Of a stretch of DNA of 64,000 nucleotides, positions 1 through 9,161 are shown one piece after another. Positions within the stretch are counted from its first letter, which is position 1. Every line of letters begins with the position of its first letter. The translations under genes were made by a program, and so were the position numbers. Source of the DNA: Mongoliibacter ruber (lineage in GTDB: Bacteria > Bacteroidota > Bacteroidia > Cytophagales > Cyclobacteriaceae); assembly GCF_003003005.1 (NCBI RefSeq), contig NZ_PVTR01000005.1, positions 310,001 through 374,000 on the forward strand, read 5' to 3'. The notes beneath the pieces were generated by a model, which was not told the DNA's origin, did not search any database, and worked only from the letters and a program-made list of their open reading frames with translations.

Positions 1-1356
1 ATCATTTCCTACATCTTCGAAAGTCCAATCTCCCTTATTTCTGTAGGAATAATTTGGAATTTTGACAATTGGTATTGAGTCTAAAAGTTGTCTCGTACTA
101 GCCACCCCACCTACATCCGCACGGTAATTGGCAAAATCTTTATCTGTAATGTCACGGGGAAATCCATTGGTGATCAACAGGTCTCTTTTACCGTCATTGT
201 CCATATCTACAAAAAGCGGTGACCAAGACCAATCAGTTTGGTAAACACCTGCCATAAAACCAATTTCACTGAATGGGATTTCAGGACCATTGCCTACATG
301 CAACATATTGCGCACATGTTGGTATTCATACCCCCACTGTTCATTGGAGATATAGGTTTGGTAGGGGTTTTTAGCAATGGTAGTCTTTTTGCGGTAATTA
401 TGTTCACCCAACATGTCCAGTGTTATGATGTCAGGATAACCATCGTTATTGTAATCGGCAATATCCGATCCCATGGAGAACATACTTTGATGTCGGATGT
501 AAGATTTGGTTTGATTAGAAAAAGTGCCATCCTGATTGTTGATGTACAGAATATCGTTTGGTGTATAGTCATTGGAGATGTAGATATCAGGCCAACCGTC
601 AAAATTGATATCCTGAACAGCAATGCCTAATCCAAAACCTTCAATGGTTATGCCAGCTTCAATGGTTACATCCGTAAAAGAGCCATCACCATTGTTTTTA
701 TAAAGTCTATCATTATTCACAGCAGATCCATCTGTAATTTTTTCTCTGTAATTGGAAGGGATGGCTTTATTCTGTTCATTATTCAGCACATACAAGTCTA
801 GATGACCGTCATTGTTGTAGTCAAAAAAAGTAGCCATCATGCTATTGCCCACCTCAGCTATACCGTATTTCTCTGCTTGTTCTTCAAAATAAGGATTTCC
901 ATCTTCGTCTAGGCCCTGATTGACAAATAACATATTTGCACGTCGCTCAGCATCTGAGTACATGGCAGCACACACATAAATATCCATCAATCCATCCCCA
1001 TTGATATCTACAACTGTCACTCCTGTACTCCATCGATCAGCAGCAGCAGTTCCTGATCCCGCTGTAATGTCTTCAAATTTTAAATCCCCTTTATTGATAT
1101 ACAGCTTATTGGCTACCTGATTTCCAGTAAAATACAAGTCCGGCAAGCCATCATTGTTGAAATCCGCTACAGCTACCCCTCCACCATTGAATATATATTC
1201 ATCTGTAAGGATATTAAAAGTATCTGTTTCTACTATTTCATTGTTAAAAAGTATGCCTGTATCCTTTGGAGATTTAAGGATGAATAGAGTTTCAGGTGAT
1301 TGATTGCAGGATTGTAAAAAGAGGAATAAACAGCATATGATCAGGACAATTCTCAT
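1..1356 (-). CDS. FG-GAP/VCBS-repeat lipoprotein (CRTAC1-like), 3' part outside window
   Basis: Open frame of 452 codons running off the left edge, so the C-terminus is missing. The start at 1356 gives a short hydrophobic signal ending in the lipobox LFLQSC with Cys17, so the product should be an outer-membrane-directed lipoprotein. At least six calcium-binding FG-GAP/VCBS loops are readable, for example DFNNDGLPDLYF, DINGDGLMDIYV, DYNNDGHLDLYV, DINFDGWPDIYI, DYNNDGYPDIIT and DMDNDGKRDLLI, which predict a beta-propeller. Full-length relatives usually reach about 1100 residues and end in an ASPIC/UnbV domain; that part cannot be seen. It lies downstream of susD on the same strand but behind a strong terminator (1467-1492). 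Such genes often accompany SusCD pairs; a glycan- or surface-binding role is inference. Confidence 0.9.
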   Translation of the reverse strand, partial: MRIVLIICCLFLFLQSCNQSPETLFILKSPKDTGILFNNEIVETDTFNILTDEYIFNGGGVAVADFNNDGLPDLYFTGNQVANKLYINKGDLKFEDITAGSGTAAADRWSTGVTVVDINGDGLMDIYVCAAMYSDAERRANMLFVNQGLDEDGNPYFEEQAEKYGIAEVGNSMMATFFDYNNDGHLDLYVLNNEQNKAIPSNYREKITDGSAVNNDRLYKNNGDGSFTDVTIEAGITIEGFGLGIAVQDINFDGWPDIYISNDYTPNDILYINNQDGTFSNQTKSYIRHQSMFSMGSDIADYNNDGYPDIITLDMLGEHNYRKKTTIAKNPYQTYISNEQWGYEYQHVRNMLHVGNGPEIPFSEIGFMAGVYQTDWSWSPLFVDMDNDGKRDLLITNGFPRDITDKDFANYRADVGGVASTRQLLDSIPIVKIPNYSYRNKGDWTFEDVGND

Positions 1357-1466
1357 AGGAACTTGAAGGCTTGTGATGGGTTGTAATTGAAATCAAATAT
1401 TGGGATTTAATTACTAAAACCCGAAATATTTTTGGTGAAATTTCAAGCTAAAAGGTTTAAAAAAAC

Positions 1467-1492
1467 AAAGGGATGGCTTGTGCCATCCCTTT
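1467..1492 (-). terminator. Intrinsic terminator of the susCD transcript
   Basis: Perfect 11-bp stem AAAGGGATGGC / GCCATCCCTTT with a TTGT loop. On the minus strand it is followed by a T-rich run (complement of 1460-1466). It sits about 30 bases after the SusD stop codon and separates susCD from the VCBS lipoprotein gene. Confidence 0.85.
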
Positions 1493-1522
1493 GAATACAT
1501 ATTTATTAAGAATTATTTATTC

Positions 1523-3259
1523 TTAATAACCAGGGTTTTGTATCAATCTGTCAGCACCCATTAAGTCAATTTGAAACTGAGGAAGTGGCAACCACTCATC
1601 TCTTCCAGGAGTGAAGCTTGATCCTCCAAGGGCGGCTTGTAATATTGAACCGTCTAAAGCAAAGTAGAAATCCAATTCTTCTTTTGCTATACCCCATCTG
1701 ATCAAATCATAGAATCTATGACCTTCCATTCCTAATTCCAATTTTCTTTCAAACCTAACAGCTGCTCTAGCAGTGTTGGCATCAGACCAAGCTGAATTAT
1801 ACAGACCAACATTGTAGTTGGCAGCCATCTCACCATTATCTCTTACAATTGGAGAGTTCATAGCTCTTTCTCTGACTCTATTTACCAATTCTCTAGCTCT
1901 TTCTAGGTTGCCCAACTCAACTTCAGCTTCTGCAGCCATCAATAATACGTCTGCAAATCTTATAATCATAAAGTTGATACCAGTATAGCCCGGAGTCCAA
2001 GAAGAGTTGTCTTGGAAAGAACCTTGCTCAGATCTTTCATACACATACTTCTTAGGAGAGAAAGGACCACCATTTGGCTGGTTACGGATCCAAGCTTCAC
2101 CTGGATGATCTTGCCAATCCAAATAAGGAATACCTCTTCTGCCTACAGTGTGATCCAATCTTGGATCCAAAGGACCTGCATCAGGAGTAAATGGTTGCGC
2201 TGAACCAATACCCTGATCATTTGCTACTCTATTTGCTGGCTGATTGAATGAATTATCCAACAATGGCAAACCTTCAGAATTAGTCCTGAATGAATTCACA
2301 AATGTGAAAGATGGCTGGAAGAACCCACAGCAGTTACCAGGACCATTTGGACCGGTATTGTATGGGAAGTTCAAATCAAATTCAGGGTTGGCATTGTTAA
2401 CAGAACCTGTACCAGCAGCAGCTTGATAGGCCCAGATAGACTCTTGGTGGTTGTCATTCACACCTCTGAACATGTCATCATAATATGGTACAAGTCCATA
2501 AGTCAAACCATTTGAAGTAACACCATTGGCAATGATATCGTCAAACAGTTGTTTGGCATCTGAGAACCTTTGCTGGAACATATAGACTTTCGCCAAATAA
2601 GATTTAGCTGCCCAAGAATTTACTCTACCAACTTGTGCTTGTGTAGCTGGTAAATTATCAACTGCAAACTGGAAATCAGCAATCACAAAAGGAAGTACGT
2701 CTTGATCATTGGTCAATTCATCAAATCCCTCACGGCCATAATCCATATCTTTATCCAAAATAGGGACTCTGTTGAAATTTCTCCAAAGAGAAAAGTAATA
2801 ATGCCCTCTTAAGAACCTAGCTTGACCTTCAATATTAGCGGCCTGAGCATCAGTCACATCATCAGCCCTATTATCTAAAAGCCTCAGAGCACTGTTTACC
2901 CTAGCAATCCCTTCATATAGACCTTGCCAGTTGTTTTCAATCACATCAATGGTTGGATTAGCCTCAAACCTTTGAATTGGATTGATGGTGGCAAAATCAC
3001 CTGGGTCAGTACCTTTATTGGCATCTCCCCCTCTAATACTTCCCCATACCCAGTTGGATGGAGATGACATTCTCTGGTCCCTACCATTTACTTGTGAATA
3101 GGCACCTATCAAAGCAGCATCAATTCCCGCAAGAGAAGTCAACTGAGCTTCAGAAAGCTGTCCTACCACAGGAACATCCAAGAAGTCTTCGCAGCTTGTA
3201 CCTACCAGCATGATTCCCGCTGTTAAGGCTGCCGCAATTTGAAATTTAAATTTTTTCAT
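1523..3259 (-). CDS. RagB/SusD family nutrient-uptake outer-membrane lipoprotein
   Basis: 578 residues, normal for SusD-like proteins. The N-terminus is a lipoprotein signal with the lipobox VGTSC (Cys23) followed by EDFLDVP, the usual SusD mature start. SusD-like helical TPR segments follow, and the C-terminal region contains the typical RVRERA, ERKLELGMEGHRFYDLIRWG and final NPGY signatures. SusD proteins cap the SusC barrel on the cell surface and bind the incoming substrate. The gene lies 56 bases downstream of susC and is evidently co-transcribed with it. The substrate cannot be told from sequence; no glycoside hydrolase or peptidase gene is adjacent. Confidence 0.95.
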   Translation of the reverse strand: MKKFKFQIAAALTAGIMLVGTSCEDFLDVPVVGQLSEAQLTSLAGIDAALIGAYSQVNGRDQRMSSPSNWVWGSIRGGDANKGTDPGDFATINPIQRFEANPTIDVIENNWQGLYEGIARVNSALRLLDNRADDVTDAQAANIEGQARFLRGHYYFSLWRNFNRVPILDKDMDYGREGFDELTNDQDVLPFVIADFQFAVDNLPATQAQVGRVNSWAAKSYLAKVYMFQQRFSDAKQLFDDIIANGVTSNGLTYGLVPYYDDMFRGVNDNHQESIWAYQAAAGTGSVNNANPEFDLNFPYNTGPNGPGNCCGFFQPSFTFVNSFRTNSEGLPLLDNSFNQPANRVANDQGIGSAQPFTPDAGPLDPRLDHTVGRRGIPYLDWQDHPGEAWIRNQPNGGPFSPKKYVYERSEQGSFQDNSSWTPGYTGINFMIIRFADVLLMAAEAEVELGNLERARELVNRVRERAMNSPIVRDNGEMAANYNVGLYNSAWSDANTARAAVRFERKLELGMEGHRFYDLIRWGIAKEELDFYFALDGSILQAALGGSSFTPGRDEWLPLPQFQIDLMGADRLIQNPGY

Positions 3260-3315
3260 AATATAATAAGTCTATGAATTTTTGCTGTTAACACTATGTA
3301 TCACAGAATGTTTGG

Positions 3316-6300
3316 TTAGAAACTTAAATTTAAACCAATAGTATACTGCCTTGTTACAGGGTAGTTACCAACATCCACACCGAAGGCCAAATCTACATCG
3401 CCTCCAACCATTGGGTCAAGTCCATCATATCCTGTCAAAGTCCACAAGTTGTTGGCAGATCCAAAGACTCTAAGTCTTTCTATCTTCCATCTTTGCAACA
3501 AAGACTGTGGCATGGTATAACCCAGAGTCAAATTCTGTAATCTCAAATAAGAACCATCAACTACATAGTAGCTATTACCTACAGTTGAAGTACTTTCATT
3601 TGCTGTTCTTTCTACCTGAGGAATACTAGAAGTTGGGTTTTCTGGAGACCAAGCATCTAATAGTCTAGTAGAAATAGCAGCTCCTTCAAATGTTTGGTAG
3701 AAGTCAGTAAACCATCTCCACTGGGCCCATATTTTGTTACCATATGTTCCATAGAAGTATGCAGATAAATCAAAGTTTTTGTATCCTACAGTGAAGTTCA
3801 TACCACCTGTAAAGGACGGTACCGGAGCACCCAAGAAAATCCTATCGTCTGGAGTGATTTCACCATCACCGTTTACATCACGGTACTTGAATCTCCCTGG
3901 AGCAGCACCTGGCTGAGAGGCATGACTAGCTACATCTTCATCAGATTGGAACAATCCATCTACTTGGTATCCAAAGAATGAAGACAATGGTTGTCCAACT
4001 GCATTTCTGATTGGCTGAATTCCTCTAAAGTTAGGGTTAGCATTTCCTGAGGTAATGAAATCAAGACCTGGGGCCAGAGAAACGATTTCGTTTTTCAAGA
4101 AACCACCATTTACTTGCAATTCATATGTCCAATCATTAGATAAGTTACCTCTGGTGGCAACCAAGATATCTAAACCACGGTTCATCATCTCACCGATGTT
4201 AACTGCAGGTGCAGCCGCTCTAAATCCTGATACGGAAGGGATTGGAACTTGGAACAACAAGTCCCTGGTGTCTTTTTGCCACAAATCAACAATTACATCC
4301 AATCTTCCACCGAAGGCTGATCCATCAAAACCAACGTTTTTGGTCACAGCAGTTTCCCAACGTGCATCAGGGTTACCGATTCTAGATCTGTAAAAACCTA
4401 TCACAGCAGAAGAGTTTGTACCTGCAATATCATAAGAAGAAAGTCCTACGTTACCTGCAAATAGAGAGAATTGGTTGTTAGGATCTACGTTATTGGAGTT
4501 ACCCATTTGTCCCCAACCACCACGGATTTTCAAATCATCCAACCAAGTCGCAGATGCCATAAAGCTTTCAGAAGAAAGTCTCCATGCAGCTGAGAATGCT
4601 GGGAAAGTACCATAACGGAAGTTAGGACCAAATCTGGATGAACCATCTCTTCTAACTACAGCAGAGAACAAGTATTTGTCATTCAAGGTATAGTTAACCC
4701 TTGAGAAATAAGACAAGAAATTCACACCTAATCCCTGACTTGAGTTTACGATTCTTGTAGGAACTGGTAGGTTAGAGATAGTAATGAAGTTAGGATCTCT
4801 TGAGAATGGATTTTGACCAACTGCGTTGATGTTTCTGAAAACACCTGTATTCAAAGCTTCCTGACCTACAATCACATCAAATGAATGCATTCCAATAGTC
4901 TTTCTCCACTGTGCAGTGTTGGTAAATGTCCAACTGAAAAAATAACCTGATCCTTCATTATATCCGAATGCAGAGTTATTTTCAGAGTTTTCGTATTGCA
5001 AACGGCTGAATCCTACGTTATAGAAATTGTTGTATTGACCACCAATTGATGTTCTGAAAGTCAAATTCTCAATTGGCTCAAACTCCATATATACGTTACC
5101 AAAAGCATTGGCATTGAAGTTTCTGTTATCCAAAAGACCTTCTCTGTTGGCTACTGGGTTTCTAGGATTGTTAAAACCTCTTGCTGCAGTACCTGCATAA
5201 CCACCAAACTCATCTCTTACAGGGATAATAGATGGCATACGGAAAGCTTGAAGGATATCGTTTTCATCTCTCGCTACACCTTGACCACCTGCTCCACCTG
5301 TCTGTCCTAAGACTTGACGGTATGTAGCTTGGAAGTTTTGTCCTATTCGCACTTTACTTCCTAGGTCATGCTCAGAGTTAGCTCTAAGTGATATTCTTCT
5401 AAAGTCATTCCCTAATAGAATACCACCTTGGTCTTGAATACCCAAACCGAAGAAATAACGGCTGGTTTCAGTACCGCCAGAGAAACCCAAAGAATGTCTT
5501 TGGATAGGTGCTACTCTTGTGATAGCTCCATACCAATCAGTTCCTTCACCTGTTGCAGCTCTTACCAATTGATGGATTGAACCTGCTCCTGGATCAATAT
5601 TATATAAGGCTCTTTGCTCTTCTATTTGAGCAGGTGACAATGGTCCTGGTACACCAGCTTGACCACCAACGTTAATATAGTATGGTAATACAGGCTGTTG
5701 GCCTCCTCCGAATTGCGGGTGAATACCAGCGAAATTTGGTTCTCTGCCATCTAACCTTGCTTGATTTCTTTCTGCCTGCCAAGTGATGTCAGCATATTGT
5801 TGAGGATTAGTCATGTCCAAGCCTACACCTGGGAATGTCCAACCTGTCATACCATTGTAATCGAAACGCATCTTTTGTGCTTTTCTAGATCCTCTTTTGG
5901 TGGTATAGATAATAACACCGTTTGCTGCCCTGGCACCATAAATAGAAGCCGCAGCAGCATCTTTCAATACTGTAGTAGATTCAATATCATCTGGGTTGAT
6001 GAAGTCTGTATTTCCTACAGGTACACCATCCACAATGTAAAGAGGCTCATTACCACCAAAAGCACCAAAACCACGCACCCTGATTTGAGACTGGGTACCT
6101 GGTTGACCATTGGTTACTACCGTTACACCCGCAATCCTACCTTGTAGGGTTTGCTCGATGTTTCCAGTAGGTATAATGGTAAGGTCTTTAGGATTTACAG
6201 TTGAAATCGCACCAGTGGTTTCACGACGGCTATCAATAGTATAACCTGTGATGACCAATTCGGTCAATTGCCTTTCATCAGGATTCATTGTAAGGTCAAT

Positions 6301-6582
6301 TACAGACCTATTTCCGACTACTTGCTCGACTGCTGTATAGCCAATAAAAGAGTATACCAACACACTTTGGTCGCTAGGTACATTGAGTGAATATTTTCCA
6401 TCAATGTCAGTCGCGGTACCAGTGGTGGTTCCTTTGACTAAAACAGTTACTCCCGGGAGTCCGTCCCCGAACTCATCGAGGATCGTACCCGTTACTGTTC
6501 TTTGTGCCAGCGCTGTGGCGCTGGAAAGCACTAAGAGTAGTATGAATACACTTAAGCTTTTGTAAAGTTTTTCCATAAACAT
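3316..6582 (-). CDS. SusC/RagA family TonB-linked outer-membrane transporter
   Basis: 1088 residues. Signal peptide about 1-27 ending in ALAQ; carboxypeptidase-D-like regulatory domain about 28-110 (TVTGTILDEFGDGLPGVTVLVKG); plug domain about 115-235 with the SusC signatures VRGFGAFGGNEPLYIVDGVP and TVLKDAAAASIYGARAANG; the rest is the 22-strand barrel, ending LNLSF. It imports a substrate bound by the SusD partner encoded just downstream, powered by TonB-ExbBD. Two in-frame ATGs are possible (6582 and 6576); the second gives the more ordinary MEKLYKSL signal. Upstream lies a LacI-type operator (6646-6659), so transcription is probably controlled by a sugar-responsive repressor. Confidence 0.95.
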   Translation of the reverse strand: MFMEKLYKSLSVFILLLVLSSATALAQRTVTGTILDEFGDGLPGVTVLVKGTTTGTATDIDGKYSLNVPSDQSVLVYSFIGYTAVEQVVGNRSVIDLTMNPDERQLTELVITGYTIDSRRETTGAISTVNPKDLTIIPTGNIEQTLQGRIAGVTVVTNGQPGTQSQIRVRGFGAFGGNEPLYIVDGVPVGNTDFINPDDIESTTVLKDAAAASIYGARAANGVIIYTTKRGSRKAQKMRFDYNGMTGWTFPGVGLDMTNPQQYADITWQAERNQARLDGREPNFAGIHPQFGGGQQPVLPYYINVGGQAGVPGPLSPAQIEEQRALYNIDPGAGSIHQLVRAATGEGTDWYGAITRVAPIQRHSLGFSGGTETSRYFFGLGIQDQGGILLGNDFRRISLRANSEHDLGSKVRIGQNFQATYRQVLGQTGGAGGQGVARDENDILQAFRMPSIIPVRDEFGGYAGTAARGFNNPRNPVANREGLLDNRNFNANAFGNVYMEFEPIENLTFRTSIGGQYNNFYNVGFSRLQYENSENNSAFGYNEGSGYFFSWTFTNTAQWRKTIGMHSFDVIVGQEALNTGVFRNINAVGQNPFSRDPNFITISNLPVPTRIVNSSQGLGVNFLSYFSRVNYTLNDKYLFSAVVRRDGSSRFGPNFRYGTFPAFSAAWRLSSESFMASATWLDDLKIRGGWGQMGNSNNVDPNNQFSLFAGNVGLSSYDIAGTNSSAVIGFYRSRIGNPDARWETAVTKNVGFDGSAFGGRLDVIVDLWQKDTRDLLFQVPIPSVSGFRAAAPAVNIGEMMNRGLDILVATRGNLSNDWTYELQVNGGFLKNEIVSLAPGLDFITSGNANPNFRGIQPIRNAVGQPLSSFFGYQVDGLFQSDEDVASHASQPGAAPGRFKYRDVNGDGEITPDDRIFLGAPVPSFTGGMNFTVGYKNFDLSAYFYGTYGNKIWAQWRWFTDFYQTFEGAAISTRLLDAWSPENPTSSIPQVERTANESTSTVGNSYYVVDGSYLRLQNLTLGYTMPQSLLQRWKIERLRVFGSANNLWTLTGYDGLDPMVGGDVDLAFGVDVGNYPVTRQYTIGLNLSF

Positions 6583-6645
6583 AGATTGATTGGGTAATAA
6601 TTATTAATTGATAAGGTTTGAAAGCAATTAATTATTTTTTAATCA

Positions 6646-6659
6646 TGCAAACGTTTGCA
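6646..6659. promoter_or_regulatory. LacI-type palindromic operator upstream of susC
   Basis: The 14-base sequence TGCAAACGTTTGCA is a perfect palindrome with the central CG and flanking AAAC/GTTT half-sites typical of LacI/GalR-family operators. It lies about 65 bases upstream of the susC start, where it could overlap the promoter. No LacI-family gene is present in the window. Confidence 0.65.
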
Positions 6660-6691
6660 AGCAATTGCAAAATAATTGCAATAGTTTGCAA
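6655..6691. repeat. Four phased TTGCAA palindromes overlapping the susC operator
   Basis: The self-complementary hexamer TTGCAA occurs at 6655, 6665, 6676 and 6686, with start-to-start spacing of 10, 11 and 10 bases, that is, on one face of the helix. The first copy is the right half of the LacI-type palindrome. The remainder of the 6583-7077 gap is A/T rich and shows no gene. Confidence 0.7.
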
Positions 6692-7077
6692 GGCTAGTAT
6701 TAGCCTATTTCCTATTGCTTGATTAAACCACGATAACTTGAGCTATCTTTTCTACAATCCTGTATCCTTAAGATCAGGAGGTCGTTACATTGTACTGCTA
6801 AAACGATTTTGTTATTCTAAATAAAAAAAGGGGGTTATGTCATAGGCTTTGAGATTTGGGATTACTGTTAAAATAGGTTTTAAGGTTATTCTGTTGTACT
6901 CTTTTACTTCCTTAATATTTCGAAAATTTGGTGATGAATGAACATTTTTGTTGAATTTTCTACATATCAGGAACTAATTTAAGAGATAAATGAATAATTC
7001 AAAAATTTTTTCCAAAAATCAGATTTTAATTTTTTTTAACAATTGAACATTGGTTTTAATATCTCTTAACATTCTAG

Positions 7078-8868
7078 CTATTTAAAAAGTCTGACGAACC
7101 TTGGCTCAACCAAATAATCTTTAAAAATTACATCTTTCATCGCTCTTTCTTTCAAATACTCAGATCGTATTATGGCTTTTTCCAAATTTTCTATCAGTGC
7201 TGGCTGATCTCCACTTTTTGCTGCAACCAGTGCCAGACCATAAAATCCATACCCAAAATCTCTATTAACCTGAACAGATTCTTCAAATGCAATTAATGCT
7301 TGACGGTAATCTTCCGCTAAAAAATAAGCCAAGCCTTTATTAAAGAAATTCACTTCATTTTCAGGTGCCCTGTTGAACCTGATGGTAGCTAGTCTGTAAT
7401 CTCCATTGATAATATCAAGTGCCCCTCTTATTCCTTCATTATACCTTAAAAAAGCATTGCTTTCATTTTTCTCTAAGCCTGAAGCCTCTGAAATAGCCAG
7501 GTATGCTTCAAAGTAATCTTCTCTCAACAAAAACGCCCGACCTACATTATGCATGGATATAGAATTAGCCTGCAGTCTGTTGGCTTCTCGAAACATTTTA
7601 ATGGCTTGATTGATGAGGATATTTTTTTCTCTTTTGCCTAGCTCTCTCTGTGCTTGATTGAGGTAAACAACCCCTAGATTATTGAACGCCAATGCTGATG
7701 GATTAATCTCGGTGAGCTTTTGGTAAATCCTTTCTTTTTCTTCCAAGCGCTTCGCTTGCTGTCCTGCATATATCAGGTGCTCATTGCTAAAACCTTCAAG
7801 CCCTCTCCCATCTTGGAGCATTTTAAAGACAGAAGCTGCAATCTCAGGATCGGAGAACCTGGCATTTTGTAAGAAAACAGTCACTTTTGCCGAACGCAAT
7901 CTTGGGTATAGTTCGGAAGAAACTTTTCTGTAAGTATCAAATTGGCGCATCTGAACGAGTTTTTCAGCAAAATCCCCATTTGATGTCAGCACATTGTAAT
8001 AACTTTCTCTTTGATTTGTATTGATGCCTGTATATTCTCTTAGGAGTAATCTGAAATCAAACCAATCATTTGACCTGGAATCTGTTTCGATAGGTAGCTT
8101 GGAAAAGCCTTGTACATTTCTAATTCTTTCTTTTAAATTCTCGGCTCTATTGGCAGCCAAACCTGGATTGGTAAGTTCAGCATCTTCGGGAGAAGACAGC
8201 CCTGTGATTTTTATTTTTTCAATGACATACCCCTTCTCACCTCTAATTAAAAAATTGTATAAACCTGAAGGTATGGTTTTCCCAGGTGCTTGAGATGAAG
8301 CTAAAGGGAAACTTACCGTAAACTCCTTTTCCAACTTTGTGGAAAAACCTGAAAAATCCTTATCCATATATACACCTATATCCTGAATGGGCTCGTTGGG
8401 TGTGACCTGACCAAATCGGGTCAACAAGGGAGTAGTATCCAACCCTGAAGCAAGGGACTTCTCTTTTGGAGTCAGAACCTTGTCTTTGTAAAAAACCAAA
8501 GCTTTTAGTGATAGTTCTCCTTTTTCCATACCCTTTAAGTAAGGGAAAGTGATTTTTTGATCAAGCCTTACCGCTTGGGAAGTGTTGTCATAAACACCAT
8601 CAAAAGCGGCATATTCACCAAGCCGAAGGGCTCCTTCGCCATATCTATATTCTGGGTAAAGGAAAATCTTCGTATGCTTATCCAATAAAGGAAGGGGCAA
8701 TGCTCCAAAGATATCCACCCGCACAGAATCCCGATGCAAAGCCAGAATTTCGGGCTTTGCAGAAATCCCATCCAAGATCGATTCATATTTATTAATTTTG
8801 GGGCTGCATGCTACAGCAAAACTAAAAACTAATAAGAGCAGAAGTTTATACCTTTGATTTCTAAACAT
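7078..8868 (-). CDS. TPR-repeat lipoprotein
   Basis: About 596 residues from the ATG at 8868; a TTG five codons earlier is possible but less likely. N-terminal signal with lipobox FAVAC (Cys21), so an exported lipoprotein. The middle part (about 25-270) is beta-rich and unassigned. From about residue 330 there are tandem helical repeats with TPR character, for example PSALAFNNLGVVYLNQAQ, NSISMHNVGRAFLLREDYFE, NFFNKGLAYFLAEDYRQALI and YGFYGLALVAAKSGD. It probably scaffolds a protein complex at the outer membrane; function is unknown. The gene is followed by the susC upstream region, so it is not clearly part of that operon. I could not place it in a named family. Confidence 0.75.
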   Translation of the reverse strand: MFRNQRYKLLLLLVFSFAVACSPKINKYESILDGISAKPEILALHRDSVRVDIFGALPLPLLDKHTKIFLYPEYRYGEGALRLGEYAAFDGVYDNTSQAVRLDQKITFPYLKGMEKGELSLKALVFYKDKVLTPKEKSLASGLDTTPLLTRFGQVTPNEPIQDIGVYMDKDFSGFSTKLEKEFTVSFPLASSQAPGKTIPSGLYNFLIRGEKGYVIEKIKITGLSSPEDAELTNPGLAANRAENLKERIRNVQGFSKLPIETDSRSNDWFDFRLLLREYTGINTNQRESYYNVLTSNGDFAEKLVQMRQFDTYRKVSSELYPRLRSAKVTVFLQNARFSDPEIAASVFKMLQDGRGLEGFSNEHLIYAGQQAKRLEEKERIYQKLTEINPSALAFNNLGVVYLNQAQRELGKREKNILINQAIKMFREANRLQANSISMHNVGRAFLLREDYFEAYLAISEASGLEKNESNAFLRYNEGIRGALDIINGDYRLATIRFNRAPENEVNFFNKGLAYFLAEDYRQALIAFEESVQVNRDFGYGFYGLALVAAKSGDQPALIENLEKAIIRSEYLKERAMKDVIFKDYLVEPRFVRLFK

Positions 8869-8942
8869 TTGAAGAGTAAACAATAATAATGTTGTTATTC
8901 GGAATATTTTGTTACATTTAAATCAGCCTAAACCAACAAATC

Positions 8943-9161
8943 ATGAATAAGCTTAAATTGTTTTTCGAAGAAAGAGCTTTCGGCGTATGTTCGAAACTAG
9001 GAGAAAAATTTAATTTCCCAATAGATTCAATAAGGTTATTCTTCATCTACAGTTCATTTATCACAATGGGTTCACCGGTTATTTTATATGTGAGTATGGC
9101 TATGATGATGAAAGTTAGGAAATACCTTAGAAAGATGAACAATCCCGTATTATTTGATTAA
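8943..9161 (+). CDS. Small PspC-domain-like membrane protein
   Basis: 72 residues. The segment AFGVCSKLGEKFNFPIDSIR followed by LFFIYSSFITMGSPVILYVS matches the PspC layout: a short amphipathic GVC..L...F motif, then one hydrophobic helix that usually carries G-x-P. In other bacteria PspC is an inner-membrane stress (phage-shock) sensor. Here only the single domain is present, with no PspA or PspB nearby, so a role in envelope stress is inference. It is divergent from the TPR lipoprotein and its end overlaps the convergent glycosyltransferase gene by four bases. Confidence 0.7.
   Translation: MNKLKLFFEERAFGVCSKLGEKFNFPIDSIRLFFIYSSFITMGSPVILYVSMAMMMKVRKYLRKMNNPVLFD

Noticed and set aside
238-630. 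Plus-strand frame of 130 codons
   Set aside because: It is the antisense of the FG-GAP lipoprotein, whose repeat motifs are unmistakable on the minus strand.
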